A stretch of 32,822 nt of DNA, taken from NCBI GenBank assembly GCA_934385475.1, contig CAKRPS010000027.1, positions 1-32,822 of the forward strand, written 5' to 3'. The DNA is from an uncultured Lachnospiraceae bacterium. GTDB lineage: Bacteria; Bacillota; Clostridia; Lachnospirales; Lachnospiraceae. Every line of letters begins with the position of its first letter. The first letter of the stretch is position 1. A model generated the notes under the pieces. The model was not told where the DNA came from, did no database searches, and saw only the letters and a program-made list of their open reading frames with translations. Positions 1 through 9,030 of this stretch are shown in pieces. The position numbers were made by a program, and so were the translations under genes.

Positions 1-1431
1 GCAGCAGCACTTGCATATGGTCTTGACAATGAGAAAGAGCAGAAGATCATGGTATACGACTTAGGTGGTGGTACCTTTGATGTATCTATCATTGAGATCG
101 GTGACGGTGTTATCGAAGTTCTTTCCACAAACGGTGATACACACCTTGGTGGTGATGACTTTGACCAGAAGATCATTGACTGGATGCTTGCAGAGTTCAA
201 GGCAAAAGAGGGCGTAGATCTGTCAAATGACAAGATGGCTCTCCAGAGATTGAAAGAAGCAGCAGAGAAGGCTAAGAAAGAGCTTTCTTCCGCAACAACA
301 ACCAATATCAACCTTCCGTTCATTACAGCAACTGCTGAGGGACCGAAGCACTTTGATATGGATCTTACAAGAGCAAAATTTGATGAGCTGACACATGATC
401 TGGTAGAAAAGACAGCTATCCCGGTTCAGAACGCTATGAAGGATGCCGGACTGACCAATGCAGATCTGGGCCAGGTACTTCTGGTAGGTGGTTCTACACG
501 TATTCCTGCCGTACAGGAAAAGGTTAAACAGCTTACCGGCAAAGAGCCGAGCAAGTCTCTGAACCCGGATGAGTGTGTTGCGCTTGGTGCATCTATCCAG
601 GGTGGTAAGCTTGCAGGAGATGCAGGCGCCGGTGAAATCCTGTTGCTGGATGTAACACCGCTTTCCCTGTCCATTGAGACAATGGGTGGTGTAGCAACCA
701 GACTGATTGAGAGAAATACAACAATCCCGACCAAGAAGAGCCAGATCTTCTCCACCGCAGCAGATAACCAGACCGCTGTTGATATCAACGTAGTACAGGG
801 TGAGAGACAGTTTGCAAAGGACAACAAGTCCCTTGGACAGTTCAGACTGGATGGTATCCCTCCGGCAATGAGAGGTGTACCGCAGATCGAGGTTACTTTC
901 GATATCGATGCAAATGGTATCGTAAATGTATCTGCAAAGGATCTTGGAACAGGTAAAGAGCAGCACATTACCATCACAGCAGGCTCCAACATGTCTGATG
1001 ATGAGATCGATAAGGCAGTAAAAGAAGCTGCTGAGTATGAAGCTCAGGATAAGAAGAGAAAAGAAGCGATCGATGCAAGAAACGACGCAGATTCCTTCGT
1101 ATTCCAGACACAGAAAGCACTTGACGAAGTTGGTGATAAGATCGATGCTTCCCAGAAATCCGGTGTAGAGGCAGATCTGCAGGCAGTTAAGGATATACTG
1201 GAGAAGACGAAAGACAGAGAGATGACTGACAGCGAGTTAGATGAGCTGAAAGCAGCAAAAGAGAAACTGACAACCTCCGCTCAGGCTTTGTTTACCAAGA
1301 TGTATGAGAACATGCAGCAGGCACAGGGCACAGCAGGAGCTGAGAACATGGGCGGTGCAGCCGATGCAGGTGAAAGCACACAGTCCGGTCCGGCTGATGA
1401 TGTGGTAGATGGAGATTACAGAGAGGTTTAA
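1..1431 (+). CDS. dnaK: Chaperone DnaK (Hsp70), 5' truncated by window edge
   Basis: This is the 3' portion of the cytosolic Hsp70 chaperone, which binds unfolded peptides in an ATP-dependent cycle with DnaJ and GrpE. The frame is open from base 1, so the start lies upstream. By comparison with the usual length of about 610-620 residues, roughly the first 160-170 are missing. The visible part opens in the nucleotide-binding domain with AAALAYG and the phosphate-binding YDLGGGTFD motif, and continues through LVGGSTRIP. The substrate-binding domain follows ([14 protein letters not shown] linker region), then a Gln/Ala-rich helical lid. The C-terminus ends [11 protein letters not shown]. The downstream gene, 20 bases away, is dnaJ, as in the classical hrcA-grpE-dnaK-dnaJ heat-shock operon. 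The CIRCE/HrcA control region would be outside the window. Identification is very secure. Confidence 0.98.
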   Translation, partial: AAALAYGLDNEKEQKIMVYDLGGGTFDVSIIEIGDGVIEVLSTNGDTHLGGDDFDQKIIDWMLAEFKAKEGVDLSNDKMALQRLKEAAEKAKKELSSATTTNINLPFITATAEGPKHFDMDLTRAKFDELTHDLVEKTAIPVQNAMKDAGLTNADLGQVLLVGGSTRIPAVQEKVKQLTGKEPSKSLNPDECVALGASIQGGKLAGDAGAGEILLLDVTPLSLSIETMGGVATRLIERNTTIPTKKSQIFSTAADNQTAVDINVVQGERQFAKDNKSLGQFRLDGIPPAMRGVPQIEVTFDIDANGIVNVSAKDLGTGKEQHITITAGSNMSDDEIDKAVKEAAEYEAQDKKRKEAIDARNDADSFVFQTQKALDEVGDKIDASQKSGVEADLQAVKDILEKTKDREMTDSELDELKAAKEKLTTSAQALFTKMYENMQQAQGTAGAENMGGAADAGESTQSGPADDVVDGDYREV

Positions 1432-1451
1432 TAAAGCGAAGGGCATAGATT

Positions 1452-2636
1452 ATGGCAGAACAGAAAAGAGATTATTATGAGGTCCTCGGCGTTGAAAAAA
1501 ACGCCGACGAGGCCGCTATCAAGAAAGCATACAGAGTTCTTGCTAAAAAATATCACCCTGACATGAACCCCGGCGATGCGGAAGCAGAAAAGAAGTTCAA
1601 AGAAGCATCGGAGGCTTATGCAGTCCTGAGTGACCCTGAAAAAAGACGGCAGTATGACCAGTATGGTCATGCTGCCTTCGATGGTAACGGAGGCGCTGGC
1701 GGATTCGCTGGATTCGATTTCAACAGTGCGGATTTCGGGGATATTTTCGGAGACATTTTCGGAGATATTTTTGGCGGAGGAAGACGTGGCGGCAGCCGGA
1801 ACAATGGCCCTATGAAGGGGGCAAATCTCCGTACCAGCGTGAGAATTACCTTTGAAGAAGCGGTTTTTGGCGTAGAGAAAGAGCTGGAGCTTACTTTGAA
1901 GGATGAGTGTACGACCTGCCACGGCACAGGTGCTAAGCCGGGAACATCACCGGAGACCTGTAGTAAGTGTGGCGGCAAGGGACAGGTAGTATTTACACAG
2001 CAATCCTTTTTCGGAACTGTCAGAAATGTACAGACATGTCCGGATTGTCAGGGTACCGGTAAGGTTATCAAGGACAAATGTCCGGATTGCCGGGGTACCG
2101 GTTATATTGCCAGCAAGAAGAAGATTCAGGTATCAATTCCGGCCGGAATTGATAATGGTCAGTGTGTGAGAATCCGGGAGAAAGGAGAACCGGGTTCGAA
2201 CGGTGGACCAAGAGGAGATCTGCTGGTAGAGGTAGTTGTTGGAAGGCATCCGATTTTCCAGCGGCAGGATGCAAATATTTATTCTACCGTGCCGGTATCG
2301 TTTGCGGTGGCAGCTCTCGGTGGAGATATCGTGATCGATACTGTGGATGGCAAAGTAATTTATGAAGTGAAGGCCGGAACACAGACAGATACCAAGGTTC
2401 GTCTGAAAGGAAAGGGAGTTCCGTCACTCCGTAACAAAGAGATCCGTGGAGATCATTATGTGACTCTGGTCGTACAGGTTCCGGATAAATTGCCGCATGA
2501 GGCGAAGGAACTGTTGAAACAGTTCGACAGTCTGACAGGGGATACCCTGAATGCCGCACAGCGGGCTTCGGGAGATAAGGACAATGATCCCGGAAACGGT
2601 GGCAAAGGCAGAGGAAAGAAAAAAATCTGGAAATAA
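1452..2636 (+). CDS. dnaJ: Chaperone protein DnaJ (Hsp40, type I)
   Basis: This is the co-chaperone that stimulates DnaK ATPase and delivers substrates, acting in the cytoplasm. The 394-residue product has the full type I layout. The J domain occupies about residues 1-70, with HPD at 35-37. A Gly/Phe-rich region (about 75-115) contains a triplicated GDIF segment near 96-107. Four zinc-binding CxxCxGxG modules begin at Cys153, Cys170, Cys196 and Cys210, followed by the C-terminal substrate-binding domains. The start ATG follows a GAAGGG-type SD. It is co-directional with dnaK and ends just before a strong terminator, so dnaJ appears to be the last gene of the heat-shock operon here. In Bacillus subtilis prmA follows dnaJ directly, whereas here other genes intervene. 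Highly confident. Confidence 0.98.
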   Translation: MAEQKRDYYEVLGVEKNADEAAIKKAYRVLAKKYHPDMNPGDAEAEKKFKEASEAYAVLSDPEKRRQYDQYGHAAFDGNGGAGGFAGFDFNSADFGDIFGDIFGDIFGGGRRGGSRNNGPMKGANLRTSVRITFEEAVFGVEKELELTLKDECTTCHGTGAKPGTSPETCSKCGGKGQVVFTQQSFFGTVRNVQTCPDCQGTGKVIKDKCPDCRGTGYIASKKKIQVSIPAGIDNGQCVRIREKGEPGSNGGPRGDLLVEVVVGRHPIFQRQDANIYSTVPVSFAVAALGGDIVIDTVDGKVIYEVKAGTQTDTKVRLKGKGVPSLRNKEIRGDHYVTLVVQVPDKLPHEAKELLKQFDSLTGDTLNAAQRASGDKDNDPGNGGKGRGKKKIWK

Positions 2637-2644
2637 AAATACGG

Positions 2645-2679
2645 AAAGGTCGACTACTGCGAGGTTAGTCGACCTTTTT
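2645..2679 (+). terminator. Intrinsic terminator after dnaJ
   Basis: The arms AAAGGTCGACTA (2645-2656) and TAGTCGACCTTT (2666-2677) are perfectly complementary around a 9-base loop and run into a T-tract ending at 2679. This is a textbook Rho-independent terminator placed 8 bases after the dnaJ stop. Confidence 0.93.
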
Positions 2680-2701
2680 GCTGTTTGTGGCTTTTCCTTG
2701 A

Positions 2702-2729
2702 TTGACAAATATGGTATGCTAAATAAATA
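2702..2729 (+). promoter_or_regulatory. Candidate sigma-A promoter for the yerB-like operon
   Basis: TTGACA at 2702-2707 is a perfect -35 box. TAAATA at 2724-2729, after a 16-base spacer, is a plausible -10. An alternative -10 (TATGCT, 2715-2720) would need a poor -35. The site lies between the dnaJ terminator and the lipoprotein gene, where a new transcription start is expected. Confidence 0.55.
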
Positions 2730-2781
2730 GTGATATTTGAGAGAAGAAGACAACAGCAGTTATATGCGGGATGGAGGATAT

Positions 2782-4056
2782 ATGTTTTGGAAAAGAGCAG
2801 CACTGTTGACAGTGGCTACCCTTACGATGACGGCCGGACTTACCGGTTGTGGTAAACAGCAGACTGAGGAGGTGCCGGAACCGATCGTGGAGGAAATTCC
2901 ACAGGAGGAGACGACAGAGGAAACAGAAGAAGAGGAACTGACTACAGCATATCCGGTGATCGAGGGCCGTGAGGAAGTGAATGGACAGATACAGAGTTAT
3001 CTTACCGGCGAGTGGACGGACAAGGCTCAGGCTCTCCGCAGACCGATCGCGGTGATGATTCCCAACAATGCACCGGCAATGCCCCAATATGGACTTTCAA
3101 AGGCAGGCATCATTTATGAGGCCCCGGTGGAAGGCCGTATTACAAGACTGATGGCAGTCGTAGAGAACTTTGATGAACTTGACCGGATCGGACCGGTGCG
3201 GTCAAGCCGTGACTATTATATTTATGTGGCGATGGGATATGAAGCCATTTATTGTAACTGGGGTCTTGCGAAACCGTACGTAGAGGAGTTGATCAACCGT
3301 CCGAATTATTATAATATCAGTGCGGCGGTGGATGGAATCCACAATCCTTCGGATGAGGCATTTAAACGTGTGAGCAGACCGGGATATGCGCTGGAATTTA
3401 CCGGATATCTGGATATACAGGGACTGTTTGATGCAGTAGAGCGACAGGGATATGACTGGAGCTATGATGCCGATTACGTACCGCCGTTTTTGTTTGCGGC
3501 AGATGATGTGATTGCGGATTACGCAGAGCAAGAGACTGCAGACCTGATCTATCCGGGTGGTGAGTCAGCATCCAATTCCGGCGGATACGGTGCATATCAT
3601 CCTTATTTTGAATATCATGAGGATGACGGGCTGTACTATCGTTATCAGGATGGAAAGCCGCAGATGGATGAGTATACGAATGAGCAGCTTGCAGTGACCA
3701 ATGTGGTGTTCCAGTATTGTCACGGAGAAGTCCGGGATGACCATGATTACCTTGCGTTCGGAGTGCATGGGGAAGGCGATGCACTGGTATTTACAAACGG
3801 CAAGGTTATCAAGGCGACATGGTCGCGCTATGACGGTGATTTTACACCGGCCAGATTCTATGACGAGAACGGTGAGGAAATCATCTTCAATCAGGGAAAA
3901 ACCTGGATCTGCAATATCTGGAAAGAGTATGGAGAGTTTGTAGAGTATGGAACAGCAGGAAATCTGCATGGAGATGGCTTCTCGGGAGAAGCGCAGACAC
4001 AGCAGGAGGATGCTGACAAGATCGCGGAAGCGGCAGCAAATGCAGAGTCGGATTGA
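2782..4056 (+). CDS. DUF3048 (YerB-like) lipoprotein
   Basis: This is a predicted membrane-anchored lipoprotein of the DUF3048 family, whose best-known member is B. subtilis YerB. No biochemical function is established for the family. I place the start at the ATG at 2782, preceded by GGAGG at 2773-2777, because this gives a clean lipoprotein signal: basic MFWKR, a hydrophobic stretch, and the lipobox LTGC with Cys23 as the lipidated residue. In-frame upstream starts at 2737 (TTG) and 2764 (ATG) exist but add a charged stretch before the signal. After the signal comes a Glu-rich linker (about residues 28-55), then the conserved family core with RPIAVMIPNN, GPVRSSRDYY and a C-terminal domain containing VVFQY and GKTWICN. 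It begins a co-directional run with xpaC-like and telA-like genes, but the 44-base gap and separate functions leave any link inferential. Confidence 0.88.
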   Translation: MFWKRAALLTVATLTMTAGLTGCGKQQTEEVPEPIVEEIPQEETTEETEEEELTTAYPVIEGREEVNGQIQSYLTGEWTDKAQALRRPIAVMIPNNAPAMPQYGLSKAGIIYEAPVEGRITRLMAVVENFDELDRIGPVRSSRDYYIYVAMGYEAIYCNWGLAKPYVEELINRPNYYNISAAVDGIHNPSDEAFKRVSRPGYALEFTGYLDIQGLFDAVERQGYDWSYDADYVPPFLFAADDVIADYAEQETADLIYPGGESASNSGGYGAYHPYFEYHEDDGLYYRYQDGKPQMDEYTNEQLAVTNVVFQYCHGEVRDDHDYLAFGVHGEGDALVFTNGKVIKATWSRYDGDFTPARFYDENGEEIIFNQGKTWICNIWKEYGEFVEYGTAGNLHGDGFSGEAQTQQEDADKIAEAAANAESD

Positions 4057-4100
4057 CGGGTTATAAGTTATAGAAGAAGTGGAGCAACAGGGAAGCAGAA

Positions 4101-5426
4101 ATGGACAAGAATGAATGGTATAGAGTAGGAGAAGAAATCAGAGATCAGGTACAATCGGCTATTGATTCCGGAAACTTTTCCCAGCTGGGAAGAAATATCG
4201 GAGAATCTGTGAACCGTGCGGTGGATGACATGTCAAGCAGCATCAACCGTGCCGTGGACGGTATGTCAAGCAGCATTAATCACGCGTTTGGAGGATCAAA
4301 TCCCTATGATAAGCAGCTGAAAGAATCTGAGATCATCTATACGCAGAACGGACAGGAGATTATTGATAACAAGACCGCAAAAGACAAAGGATACACGGAT
4401 CGGAATGCGTATTACAAGCAGAACAGTACGCTGTACAGGAAACCGAACCTGCGGCCGGATACCCGGTTCTTTGACCGGACACCCAAAGGAACGGTTTCAG
4501 GTATTCTGTATATCATACTGGGCAGCATAACAGCGGGAATATCGGGGCTGTTTTTGATAGGGACACTGGGAGCTGCCATGATTGGATTGAAGCTTGGAGT
4601 GGCGGGACTAACCACGCTTGGAATTGAGACGGCAGTTATGGCGGCAGGAATCGGAATAAGCTCCGTTGGAACTTCCCAGCGCGGAAGGGTTAAACGTTAC
4701 CGGCAGTATGTGGAAGTGGTGAAGGAGAAGCTGTACTGCTCTATCGAGGAACTGGCGGCCAAAACCGGAAAGGGAGAAAAATATATCCGCAAGGATTTGA
4801 AGAAAATGATGAACCTTGGCATGTTTAAACAAGGGCATCTGGACAGCAAAGAAACCTGTCTGATCGCAAGCGACGAGGTATATGAGCAGTATAAGAAGTC
4901 GCAGGAAAGCTATGAGGAACAGAGAAGGGCGAAGCTGCAGGAAGAGAGCAATAATGCAGGTAAAACAGAACAGACTGTGGATGACGGAGTAAGACAGGTC
5001 ATCGAAGAGGGGCAGAATTACATCCGGATGATACGGAAATGCAATGATGAGATACCGGGAGAAGAGATGAGCGATAAGCTTGATCATCTGGAACTTCTTG
5101 TGACGAGAATTTTTGGTCAGGTGGAGAAGGAGCCGGAGCTTGCACCGGAACTTCGCAAGATGTTGAGCTATTATCTGCCGACTACCCAGAAACTCCTCGA
5201 GGTATACCGGGATCTTGACAGACAGCAGATCGAGTCCGGCAATATCGCCAAGACGAAAAAGGAGATCGAATCGACGGTTGATACGATCAATGAAGCGTTT
5301 GAAAAATTCCTGGATGATCTGTTCCGGGATACCGCATGGGATATCCAGTCGGATATTTCAGTGCTCAATACCATGCTGAAACAGGATGGATATCTGAAGA
5401 AAGATTTTGAAAAGGAAACCAATTAG
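4101..5426 (+). CDS. XpaC-like membrane protein (5-bromo-4-chloroindolyl phosphate hydrolysis family)
   Basis: The 441-residue product resembles the XpaC family, named from a B. subtilis protein linked to X-phos hydrolysis but of unknown true role. The most recognisable part is the C-terminal third (about 330-435), with YYLPTTQKLLEVYRDLD and the region around DTAWDIQSDISVL typical of XpaC proteins. A hydrophobic pair of segments spans about 131-188, followed by a basic stretch and a winged-helix-like region (about 200-245, IEELAAKTGKGEKYIRKDL). The N-terminus holds an 11-residue tandem repeat at 38-59 (NRAVDDMSSSI, NRAVDGMSSSI). Its downstream partner, 38 bases away, is a TelA-family gene, matching the xpaC-yaaN pair of B. 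subtilis. The pairing supports the assignment more than any single motif does. Confidence 0.82.
   Translation: MDKNEWYRVGEEIRDQVQSAIDSGNFSQLGRNIGESVNRAVDDMSSSINRAVDGMSSSINHAFGGSNPYDKQLKESEIIYTQNGQEIIDNKTAKDKGYTDRNAYYKQNSTLYRKPNLRPDTRFFDRTPKGTVSGILYIILGSITAGISGLFLIGTLGAAMIGLKLGVAGLTTLGIETAVMAAGIGISSVGTSQRGRVKRYRQYVEVVKEKLYCSIEELAAKTGKGEKYIRKDLKKMMNLGMFKQGHLDSKETCLIASDEVYEQYKKSQESYEEQRRAKLQEESNNAGKTEQTVDDGVRQVIEEGQNYIRMIRKCNDEIPGEEMSDKLDHLELLVTRIFGQVEKEPELAPELRKMLSYYLPTTQKLLEVYRDLDRQQIESGNIAKTKKEIESTVDTINEAFEKFLDDLFRDTAWDIQSDISVLNTMLKQDGYLKKDFEKETN
4212..4277 (+). repeat. 33-base in-frame tandem repeat in the xpaC-like gene
   Basis: Two near-identical 33-base units (4212-4244 and 4245-4277) encode 11-residue repeats of the form NRAVDxMSSSI. 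A degenerate third start (NHAFGG) follows. The 11-residue spacing would put the hydrophobic positions on one face of a helix. Confidence 0.8.
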
Positions 5427-5464
5427 AAAAATACATATAAAGGAAGACAGAAAGGGGTCAGACA

Positions 5465-6613
5465 ATGAGTGACGTGATGGAAAAGGAAAATGTAATGACA
5501 GGAGAGGTGATCAATGCGAATCCACTGAATGAGATTAAGCTTACATTAGAACCGACAGCACAGCCGGAAATGAAGCAGGAGCTGGACGACTCTATTTTGA
5601 CAGAAGCAGAGAAAAAGCAGGTAGAGGATTTCAGTAAACAGATCGATCTGCATGATTCGACCGCTATCTTACAGTATGGCGTGGGCACGCAGAAAAAGAT
5701 GGCAGAGTTTTCCGGGGATGCACTGGAGAGCGTTAAGACAAAGGATCTCGGTGCAGTAGGCGACATGCTTTCCGGCGTTGTGGCAGAATTAAAAGATTTT
5801 GATACCGAGGAAGAGAAAGGAATCTTTGGATTCTTCAAGAAATCCAGCAACAAACTGGAGGGACTGAAGGCAAAATACAGCAAGGCAGAGACGAACATCA
5901 ACAAGATCTGTGAGACTCTGGAGGGACATCAGGTGATGTTACTCAAGGATATCTCGATGCTGGATAAAATGTATGAGCTGAACCTCACATATTTTAAAGA
6001 GCTGTCCATGTACATTATGGCAGGTAAGAAGAAATTACAGGAAACACGTGAAGGAGAACTGGCACAGCTTCTTGAGAAGGCAAAGGCCAGCAATCTTCCA
6101 GAGGATGCGCAGGCAGCCCGTGACGTAGAGGCATTGTGCGACCGGTTTGAGAAGAAAATCCATGATCTGGAGCTTACCAGAATGGTATCGATCCAGACAG
6201 CACCCCAGATCCGTCTGGTACAGAGCAGTGATACGATGATGGTGGAAAAGATCCAGTCCACGATCGTCAATACCATACCGCTCTGGAAAAGCCAGATGGT
6301 ACTTGCACTTGGCGTAAGTCATGCAGAGCAGGCAGCCAAGGCACAGCGCGAAGTTTCGGATATGACAAACGAGCTGCTGAAGAAGAATGCGGAAATTCTC
6401 AAGACAGCCTCTATCGAGAGCGCAAAGGAATCAGAACGTGGCATTGTGGATATGGAAACACTCAAGAATACCAATGCAAATCTGATTGCTACGCTGGATG
6501 AAGTGATGAAGATCCAGGCAGAGGGAAGAGAAAAGAGAAGAACTGCCGAGATCGAAATGAAGCAGATGGAAGAGGAACTGAAAGGAAAGCTTTTGGAGAT
6601 CAGTTCCAAATAA
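5465..6613 (+). CDS. TelA/KlaA-family toxic anion resistance-like protein
   Basis: The 382-residue cytosolic, largely helical protein matches the TelA family (B. subtilis YaaN; plasmid TelA/KlaA linked to tellurite resistance and, in Listeria, to nisin and antibiotic tolerance). The exact biochemistry is not established. Family features visible are the repeated long amphipathic helices, the GIFGFFKK segment near residue 118, the region around MLDKMYELNLTYFKELSMYI (about 160-180), and the C-terminal helix with SIESAKESERGIVDMETLKNTN-type sequence. There is no signal peptide or membrane segment. A good SD (AAAGGGG, near 5451-5457) precedes the ATG. It is coupled to the xpaC-like gene upstream, and the two probably work together at the membrane. 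Chromosomal copies like this are common and do not by themselves indicate metal resistance. Confidence 0.9.
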   Translation: MSDVMEKENVMTGEVINANPLNEIKLTLEPTAQPEMKQELDDSILTEAEKKQVEDFSKQIDLHDSTAILQYGVGTQKKMAEFSGDALESVKTKDLGAVGDMLSGVVAELKDFDTEEEKGIFGFFKKSSNKLEGLKAKYSKAETNINKICETLEGHQVMLLKDISMLDKMYELNLTYFKELSMYIMAGKKKLQETREGELAQLLEKAKASNLPEDAQAARDVEALCDRFEKKIHDLELTRMVSIQTAPQIRLVQSSDTMMVEKIQSTIVNTIPLWKSQMVLALGVSHAEQAAKAQREVSDMTNELLKKNAEILKTASIESAKESERGIVDMETLKNTNANLIATLDEVMKIQAEGREKRRTAEIEMKQMEEELKGKLLEISSK

Positions 6614-6640
6614 TATAGAACGACCGGAAGGACAGCAGCC

Positions 6641-7627
6641 ATGAAGTGGATGAAATTCAGAATTAAGACAATTACAGAGGCAGAGGATATCATTATCAGC
6701 ACCCTGTATGATATTGGGCTGGAAGGAGCCCAGATAGAGGACAAGATTCCTCTGACTGCACTTGAGAAGGAGCAGATGTTTGTTGATATTCTCCCGGATG
6801 GCCCGGAGGATGACGGAATTGCTTATCTGAGTTTCTTCGTGGAAGAAAAGGAGGACGGCTCCCTGGAGGTTTCGGGGAATCCCACCGATAAAGAAACGAT
6901 TCTGGAACAGATCAGAGAGGAACTGGACGGATTACGGCTTTTTATGGAGATCGGAGAGGGAACTGTCACAGTAACGGAGACAGAGGATCTTGACTGGATC
7001 AACAACTGGAAACAGTTTTTCCATCAGTTTTACATTGATGACCTTTTGGTAATTCCGTCATGGGAAGAAGTCAAGGAGGAAGACCGGGATAAGAAAATTC
7101 TCCATATTGACCCGGGAACTGCATTCGGAACCGGAATGCACGAGACAACCCAGCTGTGCATACGCCAGATCAAAAAGTTCCTCACACCGGAAACAGAGCT
7201 TCTCGATGTGGGAACCGGAAGCGGAATTCTCGCGATCCTGGCACTTATGTACGGAGCACATCATGCAGTTGGTACAGATCTGGATCCCTGCGCTGTAGAG
7301 GCGGTGGCTCAGAATATGGAGGCAAACGGTATTCCGGAACAGTCTTTTAAAATGATGATCGGAAATATCATCACGGATAAAGCAGTACAGGATAAGGTTG
7401 GATACGAATGCTATGATATTGTAGTGGCAAACATTCTGGCAGATGTGCTGGTGCCGCTGACACCGGTGATCGTGCACCAGTTGAAAAAGGGTGGAATCTA
7501 TATCACATCCGGTATTATCAATGACAAGGAAACGGTTGTGCGGGAGGCTGTTGAGGCAGCCGGTCTGGAAATTCTGGAGGTTACTTATCAGGGCGAGTGG
7601 GTTTCCGTGACAGCCCGTAAGAATTAG
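6641..7627 (+). CDS. prmA: Ribosomal protein L11 methyltransferase
   Basis: This is an S-adenosylmethionine-dependent enzyme that trimethylates lysines and the N-terminus of ribosomal protein L11. The 328-residue protein has the N-terminal substrate-binding domain (about 1-130), then the family signature DPGTAFGTGMHETT (157-170), the SAM motif LLDVGTGSG (187-195), and VVANILADVL, which is characteristic of PrmA. The start ATG follows GGAAGGA. In many Firmicutes prmA lies directly downstream of dnaJ and upstream of rsmE. Here the yerB/xpaC/telA group sits on one side and a VanZ-like gene on the other, so the ancestral order is kept but with insertions. Confidence 0.97.
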   Translation: MKWMKFRIKTITEAEDIIISTLYDIGLEGAQIEDKIPLTALEKEQMFVDILPDGPEDDGIAYLSFFVEEKEDGSLEVSGNPTDKETILEQIREELDGLRLFMEIGEGTVTVTETEDLDWINNWKQFFHQFYIDDLLVIPSWEEVKEEDRDKKILHIDPGTAFGTGMHETTQLCIRQIKKFLTPETELLDVGTGSGILAILALMYGAHHAVGTDLDPCAVEAVAQNMEANGIPEQSFKMMIGNIITDKAVQDKVGYECYDIVVANILADVLVPLTPVIVHQLKKGGIYITSGIINDKETVVREAVEAAGLEILEVTYQGEWVSVTARKN

Positions 7628-7636
7628 GCGATGTAG

Positions 7637-8149
7637 ATGAAGGCAATCAGGAAAAAGACAGACGGAAGTACAGGCTATGTAGTGGCGGGAATCCTTGCAC
7701 TTATCTGGATGTGTGTTATTTTCGCGTTTTCAGCGCAGGATAAACAGGAATCCAGCGTAGTCAGTGAAGGGGTCAGCTACGAGCTCGTCAGTTCTACAGG
7801 ATTTTTTTTCCATCTGCATCTGGATGAAGAACAGATCAAAGAAGTGGCAAGAGTGATTGAGAGCACAGTCAGAAAAGCGGCGCATATGACAGAGTACGCG
7901 ATTCTGGCAGTGCTTTTATACCTTTGGCTGGATGGCTGGCAGTGGAAAAAGTGGCACAGAAGAGCACTGGCGGTTGGACTGGCGGGCTTATATGCGGCGA
8001 GCGATGAATTTCACCAGTTGTTTGTAGAAGGGCGCGCCGGAAGCGTGAGGGATGTTATGATTGATACGGCAGGAGCGCTGATCGGAGTGACAGTGGCTGT
8101 GCTCTGCGGGGCATTATTCCGCCGGTTGAAAAGAAAAGGAGAGCGGTGA
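7637..8149 (+). CDS. VanZ-like integral membrane protein
   Basis: This is a small membrane protein of 170 residues with the VanZ-like fold. Four hydrophobic helices are visible near residues 14-32, 80-97, 107-122 and 137-158. The family hallmarks are a conserved HMTEYAIL segment on helix 2 (about 78-85) and SDEFHQLFVEGRAGSVRDVMID between helices 3 and 4. VanZ itself confers low-level teicoplanin resistance, but chromosomal relatives such as this are of unknown function and should not be read as resistance genes. It starts 9 bases after prmA and ends one base before rsmE, so it is translationally coupled with both. The SD is weak, which supports coupling. Confidence 0.9.
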   Translation: MKAIRKKTDGSTGYVVAGILALIWMCVIFAFSAQDKQESSVVSEGVSYELVSSTGFFFHLHLDEEQIKEVARVIESTVRKAAHMTEYAILAVLLYLWLDGWQWKKWHRRALAVGLAGLYAASDEFHQLFVEGRAGSVRDVMIDTAGALIGVTVAVLCGALFRRLKRKGER

Positions 8150-8150
8150 T

Positions 8151-8891
8151 ATGTACCAGTTTTTTGTGGAGCCATCACAGATAAACGGAAACCGGATCGT
8201 CATTACCGGCAGCGATGTCAACCATATCAGAAATGTTCTGCGAATGAAGATCGGGGAAGAGATCGCAGTCAGCAACGGCATTGACGGAAAAGAGTATCGT
8301 TGTGGAATTGAAGAATATGCGGACGATGCGGTACTGTGCACACTCCGCTTTATAAAAGAGGACGGCATAGAACTGCCGTCTAAAGTGTATTTGTTCCAGG
8401 GACTTCCCAAAGCGGATAAGATGGAGCTTATCGTACAGAAAGCGGTGGAGCTTGGAGCGTATGAGATCATTCCGGTAGCAGCAAAACGATGTGTGGTCAA
8501 GCTGGATGAGAAGAAAGCAACCGGGAAAGCAAACAGATGGCAGGGGATTGCTGAGGCGGCCGCCAAACAGAGCAAGAGGGCAGTCATTCCGCAGGTACAT
8601 CCGGTGATGACGATGAAGGATGCGCTGGGTTATGCCGGAAACATGGATGTCAGACTGATCCCGTATGAGCTGGCCGAGGATATGGAGCACACAAGGGAGC
8701 TGCTGCGGCAAATTCAGCCGGGACAGAGTGTGGCCATCTTTATAGGGCCGGAAGGCGGTTTTGAAGAGAGTGAAATCCAGGCTGCATTAAAGGCGGGGAT
8801 AGAGCCTGTGACGCTGGGGAGAAGAATCCTGCGGACAGAAACGGCTGGATTTACTGTTCTGGCATGGCTGGGATATCTGCTGGAACAGTAG
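8151..8891 (+). CDS. rsmE: 16S rRNA (uracil(1498)-N(3))-methyltransferase RsmE
   Basis: This enzyme methylates N3 of U1498 in 16S rRNA using S-adenosylmethionine, in the 30S subunit. The 246-residue protein has an N-terminal PUA-like domain (about 1-70, with NHIRNVLRMKIGE) and a SPOUT-class C-terminal domain. The latter carries IGPEGGF (198-204) and LGRRILRTETA (222-232), which form the knotted cofactor site. An AGGAGAG-like SD lies in the end of the preceding gene, and the ATG starts one base after that gene's stop. The prmA-rsmE neighbourhood is conserved in Firmicutes. Confidence 0.97.
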   Translation: MYQFFVEPSQINGNRIVITGSDVNHIRNVLRMKIGEEIAVSNGIDGKEYRCGIEEYADDAVLCTLRFIKEDGIELPSKVYLFQGLPKADKMELIVQKAVELGAYEIIPVAAKRCVVKLDEKKATGKANRWQGIAEAAAKQSKRAVIPQVHPVMTMKDALGYAGNMDVRLIPYELAEDMEHTRELLRQIQPGQSVAIFIGPEGGFEESEIQAALKAGIEPVTLGRRILRTETAGFTVLAWLGYLLEQ

Positions 8892-9030
8892 GTGTGACAG
8901 CAACAAAGAAACGTCGTAAAGTGTCAGCGACAGAGTGGGTGGCATAAAATAGTATATAGCGAGAATCACAGATCGATTACGGAGATACATGGAAATCCGT
9001 GATGGGATATAGGTGAAAGGAATGACAGAA

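Noticed and set aside
7637..8149. Teicoplanin resistance role for the VanZ-like gene
   Set aside because: The family is widespread in chromosomes without van clusters. No other van gene is present, so no resistance role is supported.
8970..9005. Imperfect hairpin in the 139-base gap before the cysteine desulfurase
   Set aside because: TTACGGA/TCCGTGA can pair, but the loop is large, there is no T-tract and no known regulatory element fits. I do not count it as a feature.
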